Below the pieces are notes generated by a model, which made no database searches, was not told the origin of the DNA, and was given only the letters and a program-made list of their open reading frames with translations. The position numbers were made by a program, and so were the translations under genes. A stretch of 64,000 nt of DNA from Flavobacteriales bacterium (GTDB taxonomy: Bacteria; Bacteroidota; Bacteroidia; Flavobacteriales_D; Sanyastnellaceae): assembly GCA_016722445.1 (NCBI GenBank), contig JADKIZ010000018.1, positions 1-64,000 of the forward strand, given 5' to 3'. Of the stretch, positions 7,597 through 22,267 are shown one piece after another (positions within the stretch are counted from its first letter, which is position 1; each line of letters begins with the position of its first letter).

Positions 7597-10500
7597 ATGA
7601 CCGGTCAAAAGAAGAGCCGTGTGAAACATTCACATTGGTTCAGGCCTTCTGATTTAAAGCTTACCCGCTGCATGACTCCTCGTGCGGTATTTGTATTTCT
7701 GGCCATTTCCCTTTTTTCATTTGCTGAATTAAAGTCACAAACAGAGTGGTCAACCCAATCAGATTATATTCTTTCAGATGAGGCGCAGCGAGTGGTTGTA
7801 GATCCAGCAGGTCAATACATTTATGTTGCCGGAAATCTGAATACCGGATTAGGTGGCATCATCAGTCTTACTTCAATATTATCAGGTACATCGATTTCAT
7901 CTACACTATTTGGGTATGGTGGTAAGGATGGATATCTGGCGAAATACACGAGTACGGGCTCTTTGGTCTGGACCATCAATTTCGGAGGATCTGGAGATGA
8001 TATAGCAACAGGTTTGTGTATGGGTGGTGATGGCAATTTGTATCTCACAGGTTATTTCTCAGCATCAATGAATATGCCGAGTGTTGATGGAAGTCCCACA
8101 CAAACCATGTCGGATGCGGATGGTTCATCCAAAAGAAATGGATTTGTAGCATCATATACTCCGAACGGTGATTCACGTTGGGTCAAATACAATGGCGGTG
8201 ACAATCACGACCATGCCCATAGTGTTTGCGCAGTGAGTGGAGGCATCGCTGTAGTAGGAGACTACGAAAAATCAGGAAGTACCAATATTCAGAGTACCAC
8301 ACCCAATGAATTTGGTGAAACAGATATGTATGTTGCGAAATACGGATATGATGGTTCGTCCTCTTGGTTTATTTCAGGTGGTACACCATTAGACGATTAT
8401 TTGGCCACGCCAGATTTCCGCACACTGCGTTGGAATATCGCATCAGATGGCATCAATATTTATGCGTTGACGACAACAGGTCAGGGAGCATACCAAACGT
8501 ACAATACGAGTAACAACTTATCCAGTTCATTCAATTTCAGCGACAGTGATTCACAAATGGATTTAGTGATTCATTGTTTAAGTAACACAGGAAATATCTC
8601 ATGGGTAAAACCCATCCAAGTGGGATCAAAAAATGTAGCAGGAGCGGGAATTGCGGTGAACACGACCGGATTGTACCTCGTATCATCGATGTCAGATAAT
8701 ATCACCTGGCCTGATGGTAGTACCAACGCGTTGGGGAGTGGATCTTCAGACATTGTTGTCGCGAGATTACGCAAGAACAATGGGTCAAAAATTTGGCATA
8801 GACTCATGGATGGAACAGAAGCGGGAACACCCTATAATATTCCCCTTGAACTTAAATTGTCAAATGACAGTTTGGTTTATTTCGCCGGAAGATATCGCAA
8901 GGCAATGCTTATTGATAATACAACTTTCCTGGGAACAGGAGGTGGTTATGATGCTGGATTTGTAGCACTGCTTTCTCACAACGGAACTTACATCAACGGC
9001 TCATCCTCCAATTTATCAGATGATGCGAATGCATTAAGTCTTGCAATAAATCATATCACCAATGAATGTATCATTTGTGGTTCGACAAAAAGCCGATATA
9101 GTCAGTGGCACCAATATTTTAAACTTCAGTGAAGATTCTTATGTTCTTTCCAAAGATCTGAATGATTGTAGTGATCTTTATTTCACATCAGCATTGCTAA
9201 GCAATGACACCATTTGTTTTGGTCAACACATTACATTGAATGCCTCATCGGCATTTGGCACCATACAATGGCAGAGTATTGAGAGTGGCACATTATGGAC
9301 AGATCTAGCCAGTGGAAATCCATTGTCACTTGTTCCAGACTCCAGCACATACTACAGGGCACAACTTTCGTATCCCGGATGTCCCGATGTTTATACCACA
9401 CCTTGGTTGGTGCATGTTGATTACCCACAAACAGCAGAAGCCGGTAATGATGTATTCGCATGCAACGACACATTGATGATTTCCGGGAATGAAGCGTTGA
9501 ATGATAATCTGGGTTATTGGCGATTAATCTCAGGAACAGGAACCTTTGATGACCTACTTTCATCCGATACAAGAATCAACCAATTTTCTGATCCAGTGAC
9601 CATAGCCTGGGTCATCAACAGCGGTGCTTGCGGCGTTTCATCGGATGTCATTCAGATCAATTCCGACCATACAGGTCCAACTTTCATTTGCAATGGCAAC
9701 ATCGTATTACCAACCGATAGTTTTTGCAGAGCCACTGTGCCATCGTTCACGGACACATTGATTGCATATGATGATTGCACACCTTCCACTTCCATTGTCT
9801 TCACACAAGATCCACCAAGCGGAACCATTTTGGTTGGCCAAGGCACATGGACAGGTACCATCAGAGCAACAGATTTAAATGGTAATGTTACAGTTTGTCC
9901 TTACACCATTTATACCAGTGACACATTACCGCCAGTGATTTCATGTCCGGTAGATGTTTATGCGCCGAATGATCCGGGAGTATGTGAAGCAACACTCACA
10001 TTACCCATACCGACCATATCAGACAACTGCGGAATTCGCGATGTACACTGGTGGTTAACGGGTGCGACCATAGACGCTTCATCCGGAACAGGTATTCATA
10101 CTTTATCATCTCACACTTTTCAAAAAGGGCTGACGGAAGTACATTATGCAGCATGGGATTCAACAGGACATAATACGAATTGCATATTCAACGTCAACGT
10201 ATATGACGATGAAGCACCTGTTGTAACATGTGCCGATACCATTACCGTGAGTACTTCGACGGCAAGTTGTTCTGCAACGATTGGATCACTTGTCCCAACG
10301 ATGAGTGACAATTGTGTGATCACATTCTGGCACAACTCATACAACAATTTGCAAGATGCCGCCGGCGAATATCCAATCGGAACAACAAATGTGATTTGGA
10401 ATGTTGGCGATGGCAGTGGACATACCAGTACATGTTCTACGGCAATCATAGTCATTGACTCCATACCACCAGTTATTATTTGTCCGCCATCTTTTGACAC

Positions 10501-13500
10501 GGTTCTCACCGCAGGAATGTGTACGGCCAATGTTGTGATGCCAGTTGCCATAGCATTTGACAATTGTCCAGGTGTAATCATCAACAATGATTACAACGGA
10601 GGAGGAAGTTTTGTTGCGGGAAATTTCCCGCAAGGAGAAACAGTGATCACTTACAAAGCCACTGACGCAGCAGGTAATCCGACCACGTGTACAGCGACAG
10701 TTACAGTCATTGACACCATAGCCCCATTGATCACATGTATTCCTGATGTATACTCCATCTCAGATGTTAACTTATGCACAGACTCAGTAACTGTTCCCAT
10801 GCCATCCGTAACGAACAGTTGTGGAACATTTACTTTAATCAATGATCAAAACTTCACCAACAATGCAAGTGGCATTTATCCAGTTGGTACAACACCGGTG
10901 ACCTGGACAGTTACAGATCAAGCCGGTTATTCATCCCAATGTGTTACCAATGTGCATGTGACTGACAGCGAAAATCCTGTGGTCATTTGCGCTCATGATA
11001 CTACACTCTATTCCACAGCAATTAATTGCAATGCAATTCTGTCAACTTTGATGTCGCCCACTGCAACTGACAATTGTGGTATTGCAAGTATTGTTTCAGA
11101 CCATCCATCTACGACCTATTTACCTGGTAATAATATTGTGCATTGGTTGATCACAGATATACATGGCAGATCAACACCATGCACTCAAACAATAACGGTG
11201 TTGGATACCATTGCACCACAGATTACATGTCCTACCGATAAAGAATACAACACACCATCCACCGGTTGTACGAAGACAGTAATGAGTATTGGCAATCCAG
11301 TTGTGAATGACAACTGCGGTATACAAAGCGTATTCAACAACCATCCAACAACAACCTATACATTAGGCAATAACTATGTCACCTGGACAGTCATTGACGT
11401 CAATGGCAATAGCAATACATGCGTACAAAATGTACAAATTGAAGACGATACCGACCCACTCATTACTTGCCCTCCAACCATCACGGTCAATACAGATACG
11501 ACACTTTGCACAGCAACAGTAGCCAATTTGGGTACACCACCGATGGTATGGGACAATTGCACGATTGCAAGTATCACGCATACCCATGCATCGAGTATTT
11601 TCAACAAAGGCACTAACACGGTTGTTTGGACTGTAACGGATAATTCGGGCAACACGGAAACATGTCTTCAATCTGTCATTGTGAATGATGTGACCGATCC
11701 CACTATTGTTTGTTTGAACGACACAACAGTTGAAGCGAACAATGGATGTCAGGCAACTATCTTTTTGCCTGCGCCAGTAATCTCAGACAACTGCACATTG
11801 CAAAAACTCGTTTGGCAACTTACTGGTGCCACAGTAGCTAACTCACCGAACACCGGATTCAACAACCTTACTGCTTGGACATTCAATCCGGGAATTACAA
11901 CCGTGACCTACCTCCTAAGAGATACATCAGGAAATGATAGCGTTTGTACATTCACAGTAACAGTGACAGAATCAGTACAACCCACACTAGCATGTCCGAT
12001 TTCGCTCACCTACTATACAACCTTAGACGAGTGTTTTGTGAATGTAGTACCTGCGATGATCGGCAATGCAACAGCCAGTGACAACTGTGGAACAACATTG
12101 GTGTGGTCAGACTTCTTAGGAGGAAATATTGCACCTGGTGATTTCACGGTCAATTGGTATGCATCGGATAACGCTGGAAATCAAAGCACATGTCAGCAAA
12201 CAATTACTGTGATAGATGCCATTGCTCCTGTCATCGATTGTCCAGCCATAATCACTGAATACGCAACAACTGGTGCTTGTGAAAAAGCATTGACTATTCC
12301 GATACCAAACGTCACTGACAACTGCACGGTTGTAACCATTCAAAACAATTTCAACTTCACAGATAACGCAAGCGGAATATATCCTGTTGGTATCACCCAC
12401 ATCGATTGGGAAGCAACAGATGTGAACGGTGTGACAGGTTATTGCCACACTATGGTAGAAATTCAGGACATCGAAATACCCGAAATCACATGTCCTAATG
12501 ACACCACATTTGTCAATGATCCAGGTGTTTGTTATTACTCCACCATTCATATAGGCGATCCTGTTGTGAACGACAACTGCGGCATACTCACTACATACTG
12601 TGATCACCCAACACTGGAATATCATGTCGGTGTAACAACCGTAGAGTGGCGCACCGAAGATTTTTCTCATAACATCAATTCATGTTTGCAACAAGTCACA
12701 GTGCTCGATATAGAATTTCCATTGATCGATTGTGCCGATGACATAGTCTTGCATGCAGATAGTGGTCAATGTGCGCATACGCTCACACTTACAGATCTTG
12801 GCTGGGTTCAAGTCAGTGACAATTGTGGACTATTAGCATTTGGCAACAACCATCCTTCAGAAGAATATCCTGTTGGAACAACAGCCATTGAATGGACGGC
12901 ATCGGATGCAGCAGGAAACACATCCACTTGTACACAGTATGTGACCATTGTAGATACGACTCCACCAACTATCACATGCCCCGCGGATACACTTCTTGAA
13001 GCAGATGTCAATAGTTGTGGAATTGTCATCACCAGTATTCCCGGTGGTACACCAGAAGTTTCCGATGAATGTGGCATCGCATTGTTATTCCTGGACTTTA
13101 CATTACCAGACACCTTAGGTGCCGGAGATTATGAAGTTAAATGGACAGCGGTTGACTACAATGACAATGCAAGTTCTTGTTGGCAATATTTTACCATACA
13201 AGATGTAACAGCACCATTGATTGATTGTCCTGATACACTTTATCGCTACCTCGACAATACTTGTGGATATGTGATGGAAGATATGTCATCACTTCTTGTG
13301 GTTTCTGACAATTGTTCCAGCGATGCAGAGCTATATCATACACAATTCCCTGAGGTAGGTGAACAACAATATGATCCTCAAGAATATCTCGCAACGTTTG
13401 AAGTCATGGATGTGGCGTTGAATGTCAGTACCTGTCAGACATTGATTATTCTGCAAGACACCATTGCCCCTGTATTGAATTGTCCAGCTGATCAGATCAT

Positions 13501-16500
13501 ACCAGCCATCAGCAATTGTGAGGGTATTCTTCCCAACTATGTCCTTTCAGGAAGTATTTCGGAAGAATGTGGAGTCGCAACTATTTCTCAAATGCCATTG
13601 GCCGGTTCAGTGGTTCTTTCAAGTACCATCGTTACGTTAATAGCTACAGATGCATCAGGTAATACATCAACGTGTCAATTCAATGTGAGCACGACGGATG
13701 ATGAATCGCCATTAATTACTGTTCCAGCACTCCTGCCCATTTATACTGATAGTATTTGTGAGGCCATCATACCGGATTACACCTCGCAAATTATTTACAG
13801 TGACAATTGCACAGAGAATCAAGATTTGATCATTGTTCAATCACCGACAGCTGGAGACATCATTTATTATCCCGGTTCAGTTGAAATAAAATTCTTTGTT
13901 ACAGATGCCGTTGGCAACACTGCAAGTGACACAATCAATGTCAGTGTATTGGACACCATTGCACCATACATTGAATGTCCGGATACACAATATGTCACTT
14001 TGGACTATTCCTGCTATGCAGAAATTCCAGATTACACCTCATTCGTTTATGTTTCTGACGGATGTTCGTTTACGACATTCACACAATCACCACCTGCCGG
14101 AGAAAGCATTACAGAGGGCACGCATAATATCCTCTTAATTGCCAGCGATGATTTTGGCAATACAGACAGTTGTGAATTTGTTTTGATCGCCCAAGATGTT
14201 TCCTATCCCGAAATATGGATGCAGAAGATTGTCAATATCAGTTCCAACGATTTATTTACGTATATGACTGCAGACAGTCTGCTGATTGTTGATGATGGCA
14301 ATGCGTCCATGGTTGATAGTGCACAAGCATTTCCATGCTCATATTTTGTAGAATTACCTCAACCCTTTGTTCAGGACAACTGCGGCATTCAGTCCGTTAC
14401 CAACAACATTACAGGTACAGATAATGCCTCTGCATTTTATCCAATTGGGTATACTGCCATTCAATGGGCAGTAACAGATATCTATGGCAACACTACATAT
14501 GATATGGTAGAATTGACCATTTCATATGATGAACCAGTTGCGGTCTATTGTCCGGCGGATACATTGGTATCCAATCAACCAGACAGCTGCGGTGCATGGA
14601 TTACGCTTTCACCACCAGTAAGTGGACCACATTGTTCGCCAATTACATATTGGAACGACTACAACGCTTCAAACAATAGCAGTGATTATTATCCAGTTGG
14701 TTCAAACTTCATCCAATGGGAAATTTCCGATGCTGATGGAAACTATGCGTATTGCCTACAAACCATCATGGTTGAAGATGTACAAGTACCACAAGTTATT
14801 TGTCCCGGAGCAGATACCATACAAACGAGCGTTGGTTTATGCGAAGTATATTATGAAGCACCGATACTTGACATTGAAGACAACTGCGGCATACAATCCT
14901 TTGGATGGGATGTTCCATCAGGTATCTATTCCCCGGGAGACTATTATTTGAATTTCAGCGTCATTGATGATGCCACAAATTACAATGGATGCACCATGCT
15001 CTTGGTTGTTGAAGACATCGAACAACCATGGATAACATGCGCACAGGATACCATTTTGTATACCACTGCGACAACTTGCGATTCAGAATATTTGGTCGTA
15101 GCCGACGGGGGTGATAATTGTGGTACATATACGATCACACATGATCATTCATCCAACATATATCCTATAGGAAACACAGAGGTGATCTGGACCATCACAG
15201 ACGGTTATGGTAACCAGAATACCTGTCATCTAATGATTGAAGTACGTGACAGCATCATTCCGGTGATTAGCTGCGAATCATTAGTTTCAGATACAATTGA
15301 TAATGCCGATGTTGAGCTATTTGTTCTTGTATCACAACCCATCGTCAACGACAATTGCGCAATCTCTTATTCGAATTCTTACAACAACACGACAAACGCC
15401 AGTGACTTGTATCCAGTCGGAGAACATGAAGTTATATGGACTGTGGTGGATGCGTCGGGCAATGAAGCCACTTGCACTACAACAGTGGAAGTCATTTCTA
15501 CCTATGCGCCATTTATTGTTTGTCCGCAGGACACCACTGTTTATTCGTCCACCACAGCATGTGATGCAGAAGTGGAAATGTTGGTACCTGTGTCCAATCT
15601 CAGCAATCCGATCAATGATTTCAATTCCACTTCAGACGCAACGGGAATTTATCCCTCGGGAAATACCACGGTAATCTGGAGTGTAACCGATGTATTGAAC
15701 AACACATACACATGTGACGTCGTGGTAACAGTGATTGACACCATCGCTCCACTGATGCTTTGTCCGAATGACACCACAATTGAAGTAGGTAGCGCAACAT
15801 GTGATGCCACATTTATACCGGTAGCACCCACTTCATTTGATATCTGTGGTATTGCCGACATTACATGGAACACCACACAAACAAGTTTTGCACCGGGTAG
15901 CTATGAAATCATTTATACAGCAATTGATATCAATGGAAATACAGCTTCTTGCAATCAAACGATCAATGTAGTTGATTTGGTGACCCCACAAATTGATTGT
16001 CCGGCTGATACCACCATTTACACGACAGCCGCTGCATGCGAAGCAAGCATTGTCTTGAACGCAACTGGTTCTGATAACTGCAGCAATTTTAATTTTACAA
16101 GTGATGTAACCGATTTCACATTTGGAACAGGCACACATATTATTACATGGACCATTGTGGACGAGGCGGGTAATGACAACACATGTTTGACCAATGTAAC
16201 CGTTCTCGACACCATCACACCGACAATCAATTGTATCGCTTTCGTAACAGATACAATAGAAAATGCTGATGTAGAAATGTTCATTGCAATTCCTATTGTC
16301 GATATCGATGACAACTGCAACTTCAACTTCTCAAATTCATACAATACAACCACAGATGCCAGTGATCTTTATCCGGTAGGAGAACACGAAGTTATATGGA
16401 CTGTGGTGGATGCGTCGGGCAATGAAGCTACTTGTACAACAACAGTAGAAGTCATTTCTACCTATGCGCCATTTATTGTTTGTCCGCAGGACACCACTGT

Positions 16501-19500
16501 TTATTCGTCCACCACAACATGTGATGCCGAAGTGGAAATGTTGGTACCTGTGTCCAATCTCAGCAATCCGATCAATGATTTCAATTCCACTTCAGACGCA
16601 ACGGGAATTTATCCTTCGGGAAATACCACAGTAATCTGGAGTGTAACTGATGTATTGAACAACACATACACATGTGACGTCGTGGTAACAGTGATTGACA
16701 CCATCGCTCCACTGATGCTTTGTCCGAATGACACCATGATTGAAGTAGGTAGCGCAACATGTGATGCCACATTTATACCGGTAGCACCCACTTCATTTGA
16801 TATCTGTGGTATTGACGACATTACCTGGAATACAACACAAACAAACTTTGCACCGGGTAGCTATGAAATCATTTATACAGCAATTGATATCAATGGAAAT
16901 ACAGCTTCTTGCAATCAAACGATCAATGTAGTTGATTTGGTGACCCCACAAATTGATTGTCCAGCTGATACCACCATTTACACCACAGCCGCTGCATGCG
17001 AAGCAAGCATTGTCTTGAACGCAACAGGTTCTGATAACTGCAGCAATTTTAATATTACAAGTGATGTAACCGATTTCACATTTGGAACAGGCACACACGA
17101 AATTACTTGGACCATAGTAGATGAAGCAGGAAATGACAACACATGCTTGACCAATGTCATCGTTCTCGACACCATCACACCGACAATCAATTGCATCGCT
17201 TTCGTAACAGATACAATTGAAAATGCTGATGTAGAAATGTTCATTGCAATTCCTATTGTCGATATCGATGACAACTGCAACTTCAACTTCTCAAATTCAT
17301 ACAATACGACCACAGATGCCAGTGATCTTTATCCGGTAGGAGAACACGAAGTTATATGGACTGTGGTGGACGCCTCAGGAAATGAAGCCACTTGCACTAC
17401 AACAGTGGAAGTCATTTCTACCTATGCGCCATTTATTGTTTGTCCGCAGGACACCACTGTTTATTCGTCCACCACAACATGTGATGCCGAAGTGGAAATG
17501 TTGGTACCTGTGTCCAATCTCAGCAATCCGATCAATGATTTCAATTCCACTTCAGACGCAACGGGAATTTATCCTTCGGGAAATACCACAGTAATCTGGA
17601 GTGTAACCGATGTATTGAACAACACATACACATGTGACGTTGTGGTAACAGTGATTGACACCATCGCTCCACTGATGATTTGTCCGAACGACACCACCAT
17701 TGAAGTGGGTAGCACAACATGCGATGCGACATTTATTCCAGTTCCGCCAACATCATTTGACATTTGTGGTATTGCCGACATTACTTGGAACACATCACAA
17801 ACAAGCTTTGCGCCGGGTAGTTATGAAATCATTTATACAGCTATTGATGTCAATGGAAATTCAGCTTCTTGCAATCAAACGATCAATGTAGTTGATTTGG
17901 TGATACCACAAATGGATTGTCCAGCCGATACCACCATTTACACCACAGCCGCTGCTTGCGAAGCAAGCATCGCCTTGACCGCAACAGGTTCTGATAACTG
18001 CAGCAATTTTAATATTACAAGTGATGAAACCGATTTCACATTTGGAACAGGCACACACGAAATTACTTGGACCATAGTAGATGAAGCAGGAAATGACAAC
18101 ACATGCTTGACCAATGTCATCGTTCTCGACACCATCACACCGATGATTCTTTGTCCGAATGACACCACTCTTGAAGTGGGAAGCGCAACATGCGATGCGA
18201 CATTTATTCCAGTGGCGCCAACATCATTTGACATTTGTGGTATTGCCGACATTAATTGGAACACATCACAAACAAGCTTTGCACCGGGTAGCTATGAAAT
18301 CATTTATACAGTTACTGATGTCAATGGAAATTCAGCTTCTTGCAATCAAACGATCAACGTAGTTGATTTGGTGATACCACAAATGGATTGTCCATCCGAC
18401 ACCACCATTTACACGACAGCCGCTGCTTGCGAAGCAAGCATTGTCTTGAACGCAACTGGTTCTGACAATTGCACCAATTTCGATATCACAAGCGATGTGA
18501 CTGATTTCACCTTTGTAACAGGCACACATGTTATTACATGGACCATTGTGGATGAAGCCGGAAATGACAACACATGTTTGACCAGTATCACCGTTCTTGA
18601 TACCATTGCACCGACAATAGATTGCATTGCGTTTGCATCAGACACCATATTGTTTAGTGAACTCGATGCATACATCACGCTAGCACTTCCATTGGTTGAA
18701 GATGCGTGTGCGGTGAACTTCTCAAACGATTACAACAACACGACAAATGCATCCGATTTCTATTCAGAAGGAGTACACACCATTTCATGGTTAGCTATTG
18801 ATGATTCAGGCAACCAGGCGACATGCACTACAACAGTAGAAGTCATTTCACTCATGCAAGAAGGTATTCTTTGTCCAAACGACACGACAGTATACACATC
18901 AGCCATTGAATGTGGAGCAAGTATCGATATTCCGCTACCACTTTATAATCTAACCGAGGTTACCAATGATTTGAATGGAAACATCGATGCGAGTGGATAT
19001 TTTGATCTTGGGGAATATGAAATTACTTGGAGCGGATTGAATAGTGAAGGCGCCTTGTTGACCTGTGCTACAAGTATCACTGTAATTGACAGCATTTCAC
19101 CGCAAATGACTTGTCAGAGTGACACCACGGTACAAACCACATCAGGTCTGACGACAACATATGTAACGCCTGTAACTCCACCTATTTCTGACAATTGTGG
19201 CATCGCAACCTTGACCAATGATCTTTTCACGCAACCTGAAACAGGAATTGTTTTATCTGTTGGAACACATTACATCACTTGGATAGCGACAGATATCAAT
19301 GGCAATGATGCAACATGTTCGACCAACATATTTGTGGTAGACACCATTTATCCCGAGGTCTCATGTCCTGATACCATTCTCCAATATGTAGATGCCGGCT
19401 TATGTTCCGCGCATGTGTTGATTTCACAACCCGAATTATTGATTCCAGAAATCAACATCACCATGGCCAATGACTCCGGATTCAACATTGGATCGTATTA

Positions 19501-22267
19501 TGATTTGCCAACGGGGCCATCATTGGTACAATGGACCATCACAGACATCAACAACAACTCAACATATTGCACGACCACCTACATCGTGACTGACAACGTT
19601 CCGCCTGTGGTTATGTGTGAAGATACCATCACAGCATATGTGACAGGACAAGAGTGTACGACATGGGTAGAAGTAGTCACCCCGGATTACATTGAAAACT
19701 GTCAACATTCATCCACAACGAATTCTTATAACAATACCTTTAGTGCAAGTGACTTTTACCCACAAGGCGTGACAGAAGTAAACTGGTTCATCTCAGACAT
19801 CAATGGCAATCTGGGTACTTGTACAACCATTATTCAAATAACAGATACCATCGGGCCTGAACTTAGTTGTCCTGATACATTTGAAATCTCACTGAATCTC
19901 GATGAACCATTCATAGTTCCAGATTATAGTGAATTGGTTCTTCCAAGTGACACATGTAATTTCATTGCCACCAGCTGGCAATCCATTGAAGCCGGAACAC
20001 CGATTACTTCCGATGTGACATTCGAATTCACCGCAACAGATGAAGCCGGAAATGTTTCGACTTGCAATATTCATATCGACATAACCTATCCGATTTTGCC
20101 TGTAAACCCTACATGTCCAGATACCATTTCATTTTTCACAGATGAAAACTGTGATGTCATTGTGACGGATCACACTGGTGATATTTCATCACAATTCACT
20201 CCAGAACAGATCAACCTTGTTGTGCATCAAAATCCAGAACCAGGAACATATGATTCAGTTGAACAGATAGAATTCTGGATCACCGACGAGTTTGGTCAAT
20301 CAAGTGAACACTGCTTCACAACGGTTGTAAGCCTTGACAATACACCACCCGTGCTCATCGAGGCAACAGATGCTGTTTTATATCTTGACAACAACTGTGA
20401 AGCGATCATACCTGACTTCTCCGAGTGGATTACCTATGCGGATGCGTGCAGTGATGTAATCACCTTCAGTCAAAACCCGGCGGCAGGCAGCATTGTGAAT
20501 TCAGCTCAAAACATCTCTGCCACTTATTGGGTCATGGATGAAACAGGCAATACCACTCAGTTGCCATATCTCTTCAACATTGAGGTATTGGATACCATTG
20601 CTCCGGTAATGTTGCCGATGGGTACCATGGTAATTTATCAAACGAATGATTGCCAATATAACATGCCAGATCTCACTACGGCAGTTACAACAATATCTTG
20701 TGATGACGTGACTGTGTCGCAGTCGATACCTGCAGGTCCATTCACACCAGAAGCAAACTTCACTGGATTTAGCATCACTGCAATAGATGGTGTAGGTAAT
20801 GACGTATCGATTTTCGTTCCAGTCATTTTTGCAGACACCATTCCTCCTATTGTTTCTCAACTCGATGATTTTGTGATTCCGCAAGATCCTGGAGTATGTG
20901 GTGCACAATTAGATTTATTGCCACTTATCGAAGTTCAGGATTGTGATGATGTAACAACCATCATATTCACTGAAGACTTTGTGGGATATTATAACATCGG
21001 TTCATACGACATCTCATATTATGCGATGGATGGATCAGGAAATTTCAGCGACACCATGTCGGTGCACATTACTGTCGAGGATACCGAAGCACCACAATTT
21101 GTAAACGTAAATGACACCATCATTTGTCAATTGCCATTTTCACAACCCATCTATGTGATGGATTGCGGCGAAATGATTCAGGTAGCAGACAACAATCCTG
21201 CATTGACTTTAGGTACCAATACACTTCAATACGAATACAGCGATGGTGTGCATACTGTGAACTTCAGTTATATCGTGGAGGTGCAGGAAATACCGGTATT
21301 CGATTGGACACAACTGGACGATCAGATTTGCGATGAATCAACACCTGTGAGCATCGCTGTGAATGGCATTGATGATTTCAACCTGTATCTCGACGGTACG
21401 ATCATGGTTGGAAGTACCATTCTTTTCGAGCAATTGACAACCGGAAACCATACACTAGAAATTGAAGTCAACCATTTGGGTTGTGTATCACAGGAATCAC
21501 AATCATTCGAAGTAATTCCTATGCCTATTCTCGACATGAATCCAGATGTGATTCACACTTGTGGCAACACAACGGCTGTTGAAATAAGTACGATAGGTGG
21601 CAATCCTGAATGGAATGTTCCATCGCAGATCACACTCAATGAGATCACAGCAGAAACATTTGAAATTGTGGCATCGGAATACGGTAGTTATACACTTTAT
21701 GCAACAGTATCATCAGGGGGATGTGAAGCAGTTGACAGCACAACAATTCATTTTTACGAGCCGGTGGCCATTCCATTTGCAGGAGATGATCAGCAAGTGT
21801 ATCTTACCAATACAGCCGAACTCGAAGGACAATATTCAGGACCGGGAAACACCAATTGGTATTCACCAGATGAGTCAAACACATTTGATGATACCACTTC
21901 ACTTCAAACAATGGTGAATGGTTTAGTGATGGGTGAAAACACATTGATCCTCTATGTTGAAAATGGAACCTGTTCCGCATCCGACACAGTGATGGTCTTC
22001 GTTGGTGGGTTGTTCATTCCATCAGGATTTTCACCAAATGGTGATGGCAAAAACGATCAATTCGTCATCAGAGGAGTTGAAAATATGAAAGAAGCCACGT
22101 TGGTTGTAGTGAACCGATGGGGACAAACAGTTTACACCTCATCACGCTATCTCAACGACTGGGATGGACGTGATTCATCAGGAGATATCCTTCCGGATGA
22201 TACCTATTTCTATGAAATCAATCTTGATGGTGATAAACACCACGGATATATAATCGTGAAAAGATGA
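7597..22267 (+). CDS. Giant HYR-repeat surface protein with T9SS type B (gliding-motility) C-terminal domain, one frameshift
   Basis: About 4890 residues after repair. N-terminus: signal peptide (CMTPRAVFVFLAISLFSFAELKSQ; ATG at 7672 gives the tidier peptide, 7597 the longer one), then about 450 residues of SBBP-type propeller repeats (GGKDGYLAKY, NFGGSGDDIATGL, GNLYLTGYF). Next come roughly 47 HYR-like immunoglobulin-fold repeats of about 80 residues (D-x-x-x-P-x-I-x-CP, SDNCGI, YPVGTT-x-V-x-W-x-x-TD-x-x-GN-x-x-C), and finally a CHU_C/gliding-motility type B sorting domain (FIPSGFSPNGDGKNDQF, NRWGQTVYTS, DDTYFYEI). Such proteins cross the outer membrane by T9SS and act as adhesins or motility fibres. 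Paired Cys in each repeat suggest one disulfide per domain. The break is in the A5 run at 9087-9091: removing one A joins GSTK to ADIVSGTNILNF. The stop overlaps the start of the PorP/SprF gene by four bases. Confidence 0.88.
15400..18600 (+). repeat. 960-bp near-identical tandem repeats inside the HYR gene
   Basis: The block containing GAAGTTATATGGACTGTGG recurs at exactly 960-bp spacing (about 15429, 16389, 17349), and long stretches of the copies are almost identical. Each 960-bp unit encodes 320 residues, four HYR domains. After the third copy, a two-domain part (about 470 bp) is duplicated once more, ending near 18600. This is a young internal amplification, in contrast to the diverged HYR repeats on either side, and a likely site of length variation or assembly collapse. 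Confidence 0.9.

Noticed and set aside
9200..21600. Many antisense and alternate-frame open frames in the HYR gene
   Set aside because: They mirror the HYR repeats on the opposite strand and recur at the 960-bp spacing; no gene-like features.
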